Below, piece by piece: positions 26,846 through 33,147 of a stretch of 35,575 bases of DNA (its first letter is position 1; every line of letters begins with the position of its first letter). The notes under the pieces are model-generated. The model was given only the letters and a program-made list of their open reading frames with translations. It was not told the origin of the DNA and did no database searches. Made by a program: the position numbers and the translations under genes. The DNA is from Rubrivivax sp. (GTDB lineage Bacteria; Pseudomonadota; Gammaproteobacteria; Burkholderiales; Burkholderiaceae_C): assembly GCA_030680415.1 (NCBI GenBank), contig JAUXVE010000130.1:1-35575 (forward strand), in the 5' to 3' direction.

Positions 26846-27688
26846 TCAACTGCCGCTGAAGAAACGCTCCACCAGACCGAACTGCTCGGCCGTGTTCAAG
26901 GCCGGCGCATGGCCGCAGCCGGGGATCGTGACAACCACTGCGCGCGGCCCGCGCGCGCGCATCGCGTCGGCTGTTTCCGGCAGCAGCAGGTCGGAAGACT
27001 CGCCGCGCAGGCACAGCACCGGCAGGTCCAGGCGGTCCCAGGCGTCCCACTGCAGGTAGTCGTCGGGGTGGTGCTCGAACTGCTGCACCATGGCCGGGTC
27101 GTAGTGCGGCGTGACACGGCCGTCGGGCAGGCGGCGCATCGAGGTCTCGGTGAGGTGCCGCCACATCTCGTCGCTGAGCCGGCCGTAGGGGGCGTAGACG
27201 GTACGGAAGAAGCGTTCCAGCTCGGTCATGGTCGCAAACGCCGGGGGGCTGCCGGCGTAGCTGCGGATGCGCTGCACGGCGGCTTCGGCCAGTTGCGGCC
27301 CGATGTCGTTGAGCACCAGGCGCCGGATGCGGCCGCGCAGGGACCCCGCGGCGGCCTTCAGGCCGATGGCGCCGCCCATCGACGTGCCCAGCCACAGGCA
27401 GTGCTCGATGCGCAACTGCTCCAGCAGCGACAGCGCGAGCCGCTCGTAGAAGGCCAGGCAGTACTCGGCCTGCGGCTGCGGGCTCCACTGGCTGAGGCCG
27501 CGGCCGATGGTGTCGGGGCAGATCACGCGCCAGCGCTGCGCCAGCGCCGCCGCGATGGGGTCCATGTCGCGCCCGGTACGTGCCAGGCCGTGCCAGGCGA
27601 TGATGACCTCGTCATGCGCCGCACCCCACTCCATGTAGTGGATCTCGCGGCCTTCGCAGACCAGGTAGTTCGACGTGCACTCGCTCAT
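26846..27688 (-). CDS. Alpha/beta hydrolase in the liv operon
   Basis: A 280-residue alpha/beta-fold hydrolase. The oxyanion segment is IIAWHGLARTGRD; the nucleophile is Ser103 in GTSMGG; the acid is probably Asp233 (GESSDLLLPET) and the base His260 (GCGHAPALN). No signal peptide, so it is cytoplasmic. Its ATG overlaps the livM stop as ATGA, making it the last gene of the transporter operon. I infer that it cleaves an ester or amide in the imported compound or a derivative of it. The substrate cannot be named. Confidence 0.88.
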   Translation of the reverse strand: MSECTSNYLVCEGREIHYMEWGAAHDEVIIAWHGLARTGRDMDPIAAALAQRWRVICPDTIGRGLSQWSPQPQAEYCLAFYERLALSLLEQLRIEHCLWLGTSMGGAIGLKAAAGSLRGRIRRLVLNDIGPQLAEAAVQRIRSYAGSPPAFATMTELERFFRTVYAPYGRLSDEMWRHLTETSMRRLPDGRVTPHYDPAMVQQFEHHPDDYLQWDAWDRLDLPVLCLRGESSDLLLPETADAMRARGPRAVVVTIPGCGHAPALNTAEQFGLVERFFSGS

Positions 27689-28764
27689 GCCTTCACCTTC
27701 AGCGCCCACGCGCGCAGGCGGCCGACGACACCGGTCGGGAAGTGGTACACGGAGAGCACGAACAGCACCCCCAGCCACAACAGCCAGCGGTCGGGCGCGA
27801 TGACGGCCTGCAGCACGGGCACGCCCTGCACGGCGGTGGCGCCGAGCGCCAGCAGGTCCTGCAGATAGGCCTGCGCCAGCACGAAGAGCACCGAGCCGAT
27901 CACCGCACCGTACAGCGTGCCCATGCCGCCGATGACGACGATGAGCAGGATGTCGAGCATGATCTCGAAACTCAGCGTGGTGTCCGGCCCGACGTAGCGC
28001 AGCCACAGCGCCAGCAGCGCGCCGGCGATGGTCGCGAACAGCGCCGACAGCACGTTGCTCAGGGTGCGGTAGACCACCGTGCGGTAGCCGATGGCCTCGG
28101 CGCGGAAGTCGTTCTCGCGGATCGCCTGCAGCACGCGGCCGAAGGGCGAGTTGACGATGCGCAGCAGCAGCAGGAACAGCGCCAGCACGACCACGAACAG
28201 CAGCCAGTAGGTGAAGGCCTTGCCGTCGAGCAGCAGGCCGAGGACCTCGGTCTCGAAGGGCTCGAAGCTGGGGCTCAGCCACTCGGGGCTGCGGAAGGTC
28301 AGCCCGTCCTCGCCGCCGGTGAAGTCGCTCAGCTGCGAGGCCAGGGTCTGGAAGGCGGTGGCCACCGCGAGCGTGATCATGGCGAAGAAGATCGCCTTCA
28401 CGCGCAGGCTGAACAGGCCGATCAGCAGCGACAGCAGCACCGAGACGACGATGGCCGCCCCCAGCCCCAGCGCCACCGCAGCCCAGCCGGCGCCGAGCTT
28501 GTCGCTCGCGATCGCGATGCCGTAGGCGCCGATGCCGAAGAACATCGTGTGCGCGAAGCTGACGATGCCGGTGTAGCCCAGCAGCAGGTCGTAGCTGGCC
28601 ACGAGCAGGATGAAGACCAGGATCTTGGCCACCACCGACATCGACTTGGCGCCCGGGAACAGGAAGGGCGCCAGCGCCAGCACGACCAGGATGATCACGA
28701 GCGCCGCCCCCAGCCATTTGCTGCGCGGCCGATCGTGCGAGAGGATGCGGTCCAGGACGGTCAT
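27685..28764 (-). CDS. livM: LivM-type ABC transporter permease
   Basis: A 359-residue permease of the branched-chain amino acid/urea importer class. It has about nine or ten helices and the conserved GYTGIVSFAHTMFFGIGAYG near the N-terminus, AIRENDFRAEAIGYR for the ATPase-contact EAA-like loop, and VVIGGMGTLYGAVIGSVLF. The ATG at 28764 overlaps the livH stop as ATGA and gives MTVLDRILSHDRPRSKW; an upstream in-frame extension to 28800 lies within livH. Works with LivH in the inner membrane. Confidence 0.93.
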   Translation of the reverse strand: MTVLDRILSHDRPRSKWLGAALVIILVVLALAPFLFPGAKSMSVVAKILVFILLVASYDLLLGYTGIVSFAHTMFFGIGAYGIAIASDKLGAGWAAVALGLGAAIVVSVLLSLLIGLFSLRVKAIFFAMITLAVATAFQTLASQLSDFTGGEDGLTFRSPEWLSPSFEPFETEVLGLLLDGKAFTYWLLFVVVLALFLLLLRIVNSPFGRVLQAIRENDFRAEAIGYRTVVYRTLSNVLSALFATIAGALLALWLRYVGPDTTLSFEIMLDILLIVVIGGMGTLYGAVIGSVLFVLAQAYLQDLLALGATAVQGVPVLQAVIAPDRWLLWLGVLFVLSVYHFPTGVVGRLRAWALKVKA

Positions 28765-29855
28765 CGGTTGGTGATGGGGTACAGGCCCTGCGGGCGCCAC
28801 AGCAGGATGCCCACCATCAGCGCGATGTTCGAGAACAGCGCCACCTTGGGCGCCAGGAAGCCGGTGTAGTTGGCCATCAGCCCCACCAGCAGCGCGCCGA
28901 CGAAGCAGCCGAAGGTCGAGCCCAGCCCGCCGATGATGATGACGATGAAGATCAGCACGTTGACCTGGGCGCCGATCTGCGGCGTCACGCTCTGCTGGTA
29001 CAGGCCCCAGAGCACGCCGCCCAGCCCGGCCAGCGCCGAGCCGGCAACGAAGACGCCGACGAACAGGCGCCGGATGCGGTAGCCCAGCGCCTCGACCATC
29101 GAGCGATCCTGCACGCCGGCGCGGATCAGCAGGCCGATCTTGGTGCGGTTGAGCGTGAAGACGAGCGTAGCCAGCACCACGAGGCCGATCGCCGCCGCGA
29201 GCACGCGGTATTTCTCGATCGCGGCATCGCCGAAGAGCCAGGCGCCGCGCAGTTCGTCGGGCAGCGGCAGCGCGATCTGCAGCGGGCCCCAGACGACCTT
29301 GATGATCTCCTCGCCGACGATCATGCCGCCCATCGTGATCAGGATCTGCTTCAGGTGCAGGCCGTAGACCGGGCGCACGATGACGCGCTCGAAGGCCCAG
29401 CCGACCGCGCCGGCAACCATCATCGCCACCAGCATGGCCGCGAAAACGCTGACGAAGCCGCTCCAGCCGGCGCCAGCACCGTAACCCATGACGCTGGTGG
29501 CGACGAAGGCGCCCAGGGCGATGAAGACGCCGTGGCCGAAGTTCAACACGTCCATGAGGCCGAAGATCAGCGTCAGGCCGGAGGCGATGACGAAGATGAT
29601 CAGCCCCATCGCCAGGCCGGCCACCGTGAGCGTGAGCCAGGTGCTGCCGCTGCCGACGGCCGGCACCGCCAGCAGCAGCACAGCGAACAGCAGCGCGATC
29701 GGGCGCCAGTCGAAGCGGGATTGCGGGATCACGGACCCCTCACCCCTGCCCTCTCCCCGCGTGCGGGGAGAGGGAGAAACAACAGCGCCGCCCGCCCCCT
29801 CTCCCGCCTGGGCGGGAGAGGGCTGGGGTGAGGATGGGACAGCCTGAACAGTCAT
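28761..29855 (-). CDS. livH: LivH-type ABC transporter permease with a repeat-encoded N-terminal insert
   Basis: A 364-residue permease of the LivH family, with SGLTLIFGLMDVLNFGHGVF, RTKIGLLIRAGVQDRSMVEA and IIGGLGSTFGCFVGALLVGL. The core of about 310 residues is normal. If translation starts at the ATG at 29855, which overlaps the livF stop as ATGA like the neighbouring junctions, residues about 8-40 are encoded by a REP-like repeat and read as Pro/Ser/Gly/Arg-rich sequence (SSPQPSPAQAGEGAGGAVVS). The frame is kept through it. An alternative GTG start at 29732, with GAGGGG from the repeat as ribosome site, would give a 323-residue protein without the insert. Both give an intact permease. Confidence 0.9.
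   Translation of the reverse strand: MTVQAVPSSPQPSPAQAGEGAGGAVVSPSPRTRGEGRGEGSVIPQSRFDWRPIALLFAVLLLAVPAVGSGSTWLTLTVAGLAMGLIIFVIASGLTLIFGLMDVLNFGHGVFIALGAFVATSVMGYGAGAGWSGFVSVFAAMLVAMMVAGAVGWAFERVIVRPVYGLHLKQILITMGGMIVGEEIIKVVWGPLQIALPLPDELRGAWLFGDAAIEKYRVLAAAIGLVVLATLVFTLNRTKIGLLIRAGVQDRSMVEALGYRIRRLFVGVFVAGSALAGLGGVLWGLYQQSVTPQIGAQVNVLIFIVIIIGGLGSTFGCFVGALLVGLMANYTGFLAPKVALFSNIALMVGILLWRPQGLYPITNR
29736..29833. repeat. REP-like double palindrome, copy C, inside livH
   Basis: Two hairpin arms as in copies A and B but with the opposite arrangement: the CCCTCACCCC/GGGGTGAGG ends face outward and the GGGAGA ends face inward. It is about 98 bp long and lies within the first 41 codons of livH. 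On the livH strand it is open in that frame. Confidence 0.85.
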
Positions 29856-30586
29856 GCCTGCGCTCCCAGAGACAGACCGAGCAGCCGCTGCTGCAGCCCC
29901 TCGTCGGCGGCCAGTGCGGCCATGGCGCCGCGGTGCACGACGCGGCCGTCGTCCATCACCGCCACGGTGTCGCCCAGGGCCTTGGCCATCTGGAAGTTCT
30001 GCTCGACGAGCAGGATCGTCGTGCGCTGCGCCTTCAGCTCGCGCAGCGCGCTGATCAGGTTGTGCACGATCGACGGCGCCAGGCCCTTGCTCGGCTCGTC
30101 GATGAGGATCAGCGCGCGCGGCTCGACGATGGCGCGCGCCACCGCCAGCATCTGCTTCTGCCCGCCCGAGAGCTTGCCCGCCGGGTAGAGCCAGAACTTC
30201 TTCAGCGCCGGAAAGAGGCCGAAGATCCAGTCCAGGCGTTGTCTGTCCAGCTCGCCGGCGTGGCGTGCGGCGCGCGCCGCCAGCACCATGTTCTCCTGCA
30301 CCGTGAGGTCGGTGAAGATGCCCATGGTCTCGGGCACGTAGGCGATGCCCCGCTGCGCGATGTCCGGCGTCTCGTGGCCGTGGATGGCCTCGCCGCGGAA
30401 GCTGATGGCCCCCTGGCTCGCCTTCCACAGGCCCATGATCGTGCGCAGCGTCGTCGTCTTGCCAGCGCCGTTGCGGCCCAGCAGCATCGTGATCTGGCCC
30501 TCGGGCACTTCGAGGTCCACGCCGTGCAGGATGTGATAAGCGCCGATGTGCGTGTGCACGCCGGCCAGGGTCAACACGGCAGTCAT
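29852..30586 (-). CDS. livF: LivF-type ABC transporter ATPase
   Basis: A 244-residue ATPase energising the Liv importer. Walker A is GRNGAGKTT, the signature is LSGGQKQML, Walker B is ALILIDEPSKGLAPS, and the switch His is replaced by Gln in LLVEQN, as is normal for LivF. The start overlaps the livG stop and its stop overlaps the livH ATG, both as ATGA. Forms the LivG/LivF pair on the cytoplasmic face of LivH/LivM. Confidence 0.95.
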   Translation of the reverse strand: MTAVLTLAGVHTHIGAYHILHGVDLEVPEGQITMLLGRNGAGKTTTLRTIMGLWKASQGAISFRGEAIHGHETPDIAQRGIAYVPETMGIFTDLTVQENMVLAARAARHAGELDRQRLDWIFGLFPALKKFWLYPAGKLSGGQKQMLAVARAIVEPRALILIDEPSKGLAPSIVHNLISALRELKAQRTTILLVEQNFQMAKALGDTVAVMDDGRVVHRGAMAALAADEGLQQRLLGLSLGAQA

Positions 30587-31338
30587 GCGGGCTCCTCCGC
30601 CGCCATGCCGAGATAGGCTTGTTGCACCACCGGCGACGCGATGACTGCCGCCGGTTCGCCGTCGGCCACCAGCTGCCCGTTGTGCAGCACGACGATGCGA
30701 TCGGACAACTCGCGCACGACGTCCATCTTGTGTTCGACGAGCAGGATGGTTCGATCCTTCTTCGACTTGAGGGCGCGGATGAGGTCCAGCACCACGGGCA
30801 CGTCGTCGACGCTCATGCCGGCGGTGGGTTCGTCGAACATGTAGACCTTGGGGTCCAGCGCCATCAGCAGCGCCACCTCGAGCTTGCGCTGGTCGCCGTG
30901 CGGCAGCGCCGCGGCATGCTGCTGCAGCTTGTCACCGAGCTGCACCTGGCGCAGCAGCTCGGCGGCCTCGTCGATCCAGGCCTTGCCGTCCAGCCACACC
31001 GACAGCAGTTGCAGGCCGCCGCCGCAGCGCGCCTGCACCGCCAGGCGCACGTTCTCGAGCACCGTCAGGTTGGGGAACAGCTGCGTGAGCTGGAAGGCGC
31101 GGCCCAGCCCCTTGCGCGTGCGCGTCGGCGCCGGCAGCGTGGTGATGTCCTCGCCGTCGAGCAGCACGCGGCCCTCGCTGGCCGGCAGCTGGCCGCTGAT
31201 GAGGTTGAAGTAGGTCGTCTTGCCGGCACCGTTGGGGCCGACGATGGAGGTCAGCGTGCCGGGTTCGAAACGGCACGAGACATGGTCGACGGCGACATGG
31301 CCGCCGAAGCGGATCGTGAGATCGATGGTTTCGAGCAT
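30583..31338 (-). CDS. livG: LivG-type ABC transporter ATPase
   Basis: A 251-residue ATPase. Walker A is GPNGAGKTT, Walker B is VYMFDEPTAGMSVDD and the switch region is LLVEHKMD. The signature motif reads LPHGDQRKLEVAL, the LivG-type variant of LSGGQ. The C-terminal tail typical of LivG (GEPAAVIASPVVQQAYLG) is present. It is 107 bp downstream of livK; two strong stem-loops lie in that gap. Confidence 0.95.
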   Translation of the reverse strand: MLETIDLTIRFGGHVAVDHVSCRFEPGTLTSIVGPNGAGKTTYFNLISGQLPASEGRVLLDGEDITTLPAPTRTRKGLGRAFQLTQLFPNLTVLENVRLAVQARCGGGLQLLSVWLDGKAWIDEAAELLRQVQLGDKLQQHAAALPHGDQRKLEVALLMALDPKVYMFDEPTAGMSVDDVPVVLDLIRALKSKKDRTILLVEHKMDVVRELSDRIVVLHNGQLVADGEPAAVIASPVVQQAYLGMAAEEPA

Positions 31339-31348
31339 GCAGATTCCC

Positions 31349-31368
31349 GCCCGGCCTCGAGGCCGGGC
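31349..31368. other. Perfect palindrome in the livK-livG gap
   Basis: GCCCGGCCTCGAGGCCGGGC, a 20-bp perfect palindrome 11 bp upstream of the livG start. As RNA it would sit over the livG ribosome-binding region and could reduce livG translation or protect the livK 3' end. Confidence 0.5.
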
Positions 31369-31383
31369 TCGTCAACCTGACTG

Positions 31384-31406
31384 GAGCCCCCTCCCGGAGG
31401 GGGCTC
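31384..31406. terminator. Strong stem-loop downstream of livK
   Basis: A 10-bp perfect stem, GAGCCCCCTC/GAGGGGGCTC, with a 3-nt loop, 39 bp after the livK stop. There is no T-run on the minus strand, so it is more likely a partial terminator or mRNA stabiliser that gives livK higher expression than the membrane and ATPase genes, a common scheme for binding-protein operons. Confidence 0.5.
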
Positions 31407-31445
31407 GGGGGAGCGGTGCGAAAAACCCGTCCGCAACGAGCGCCT

Positions 31446-32645
31446 TCAGCGCTTGTTTCGGATCGGGATCGCCATCTCGCTGGCCTTGATCTCGCGCACC
31501 AGCTCGGGCACGCCCCAGGCGAAGGCCGGGTCGTTCCTGATGCGGAAGTGGTACATGTCCTGCATCGCCTGGTGGTCTTCCTTGCGGAAGGTCATGGTGC
31601 CCTTGGGCGTCTCGAAGGACATGCCCTCCATCGTCGCGATCAGCTTGTTGGTGTTGGTGTCGCCCTTGGTCTTCTTCAGCGCTTCGACGACGGCGATGGC
31701 CGCGCTCATGCCGCCGGCGGTGAAGAAGTCCGGCGGGCTCTTGAACTGGCTGTAGTGGTTGGCCACCAGCCACTCGTTGACCTTGTTCTGCGGGATCGCG
31801 AAGTAGTAGTACAGCGCACCCTCCATGCCCGGGTACTGCTTGTAGGCCACCATCGCCGGCAGGATGTTGCCGCCGGTGGCCATCTCGATGCCATAGCGCT
31901 TCTTCAGCTCGAGCTCGGCGAACTTGTTGAAGGGCGACGGCGCGCCGGCCCAGACCACCCAGACGTACTTCTTGCCCGGCTGGTCCTTGAGCTTGTCGAC
32001 GATGCGCTGCAGGCCGGCGGTGAAGTCGGTCGTGCCGGGTGCCAGGTACTCCTCGTGCACGAACTTGGCCTTCTTGATGTACTCCTTGAAGGCCTTGCTG
32101 CCGTCGCGGCCGAAGGCGTTGTCCTGCGCCAGCGTGACGACGTTGTTGCCCGGCAGGTCCAGCGCGGCGGCGTTGGCGGCGGCGTCCTGGCTGCTGTTGC
32201 GGCCGGTGCGGAAGATGTACTTGTTCCACTTGTCGCCGGTGATCGAGTCGGCCACGGCCGGCTCGACGAGCAGGATCTTCTTGTATTCCTCGGCCACCGG
32301 CAGCATGGCCAGCGCCACCGGCGATGCGGTGGGGCCGACGGCGATGTCGACCTTGTCGTCGGCATAGGCCGCGGCGAGTTGCGCCTTGCCCACGTCGGGC
32401 TTGCCCTGGTCGTCCTTCTCGATCACCACGAGCTTCTTGCCGGCCACCGTCATGGTGCCGCCGGTGGCGTATTGCAGGCCCATGTGGAAGCCGACGATGG
32501 TCTGCTTCGCATAGGCCTCCAGCGGGCCGGTCTTGCTGGCGATGATGGCGATCTTGACGTCGCCCTTGGTCTGCCCGAAGGCGGCCATCGCGGTCAGGCC
32601 CAGGACAGAGGCGATCAGGGTGGTCTGGAACAGTCGGCGTTGCAT
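31446..32645 (-). CDS. Periplasmic amino-acid-type binding protein (LivK-like)
   Basis: A 399-residue solute-binding protein of the Peripla_BP_6 class. A signal peptide spans residues 1 to about 24 (MQRRLFQTTLIASVLGLTAM, then AAFG). The mature part begins VKIAIIASKTGPLEAYAKQT and includes VDIAVGPTASPVALAMLPVA and VTLAQDNAFGRDGSKAFKEY. I start at the ATG at 32645, with AGGAGA upstream; an in-frame ATG at 32741 lies beyond the promoter elements. First gene of the liv operon, with a sigma-54/NtrC-type promoter region. The ligand may be an amino acid, amide or another nitrogen compound. It is not resolved from sequence, so I give no gene symbol. Confidence 0.92.
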   Translation of the reverse strand: MQRRLFQTTLIASVLGLTAMAAFGQTKGDVKIAIIASKTGPLEAYAKQTIVGFHMGLQYATGGTMTVAGKKLVVIEKDDQGKPDVGKAQLAAAYADDKVDIAVGPTASPVALAMLPVAEEYKKILLVEPAVADSITGDKWNKYIFRTGRNSSQDAAANAAALDLPGNNVVTLAQDNAFGRDGSKAFKEYIKKAKFVHEEYLAPGTTDFTAGLQRIVDKLKDQPGKKYVWVVWAGAPSPFNKFAELELKKRYGIEMATGGNILPAMVAYKQYPGMEGALYYYFAIPQNKVNEWLVANHYSQFKSPPDFFTAGGMSAAIAVVEALKKTKGDTNTNKLIATMEGMSFETPKGTMTFRKEDHQAMQDMYHFRIRNDPAFAWGVPELVREIKASEMAIPIRNKR

Positions 32646-32704
32646 GCGGCGGTCTCCTCGATGAGCGGGGCGGCCCCAAGACGGGGGCGCGACCGACCCA
32701 ATAA

Positions 32705-32721
32705 CGCAAGGCCCGTGCCGG
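32705..32721 (-). promoter_or_regulatory. Sigma-54 (-24/-12) promoter for the liv operon
   Basis: On the minus strand CCGGCACGGGCCTTGCG carries GG and GC separated by exactly 10 bp, matching the sigma-54 pattern TGGCACG-N4-TTGC except at its first T. The start site would lie near 32694, about 50 nt before the livK ATG. It implies the need for an ATP-driven activator such as NtrC. Confidence 0.65.
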
Positions 32722-32723
32722 CA

Positions 32724-32740
32724 TGCACTATTTAAGTGCA
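32724..32740. promoter_or_regulatory. NtrC-binding site upstream of livK
   Basis: TGCACTATTTAAGTGCA is a perfect inverted repeat (6-bp arms, 5-bp spacer) that fits the NtrC consensus TGCACY-N5-RGTGCA. It is immediately upstream of the sigma-54 promoter, centred about 38 bp before the predicted start site, which is closer than usual for an NtrC enhancer. Confidence 0.65.
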
Positions 32741-32928
32741 AACCCTGATGAAAGCGCTGATTTTGAGTCGAAAAAGGCGACCGAAAGAGTGAGATTGCCT
32801 TAGGTATGTCTGAATTAAAGGCGATCTCCCGCTCGCAGATTGGATATTATTCAGACACTTTTCATCAGTGTCCAAATAACAGACATGGAAGCTCTTCCGG
32901 GTTCCACGCTGCGCTGGGCGATCGCTCG
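32741..32928. other. AT-richer intergenic stretch with CAGACA inverted repeats
   Basis: No supported gene. Base composition is clearly more AT-rich than the surroundings. It contains TGTCTGAAT (32807-32815) paired with ATTCAGACA (32849-32857), GACAC (32854-32858) paired with GTGTC (32868-32872), and CAGACAT (32880-32886), the complement of 32806-32812. Possible operator cluster or the end of a mobile element. Confidence 0.5.
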
Positions 32929-33147
32929 TCAGTTGCCGGGCCGGGCAATGTCATTGCCCAGGCTTCTGATGTCGGTGCCGGCACGAAAGGTCGCGTTATC
33001 GGTCGCCTTCACCAGACGGTCGGAACTGGTGCGTGACAGACGGCTGCCGGTGATGGGGGTCTGCGCAGGCGCCTTGACGCCACTGGCGGCCTGGGTGGCG
33101 GCGGGGCCCTGAGGTGCGGCAGCAGGCGCGGCGCAGCCGGCCAACAC
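32929..33147 (-). pseudogene. Small lipoprotein, apparently 5'-truncated
   Basis: A reading frame of about 72 residues from GTG at 33147. It starts inside what looks like a lipoprotein signal: the upstream in-frame codons read RSIVSV, then LAGC with a lipobox Cys. After an Ala/Pro-rich linker come PITGSRLSRTSSDRLVKATD and AGTDIRSLGNDIARPGN. The hydrophobic core is too short and no proper start with charged N-region is present, and the same DNA runs into the transposase region. I infer that the 5' end was removed or displaced by the insertion element. It might still be made from the GTG. Function unknown. Confidence 0.5.

Noticed and set aside
32806..33036. A 76-codon plus-strand frame starting MSELKAISRSQIGYYSD
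   Set aside because: The first part lies over the inverted-repeat cluster and the rest is antisense to the lipoprotein frame. No ribosome site or family resemblance.
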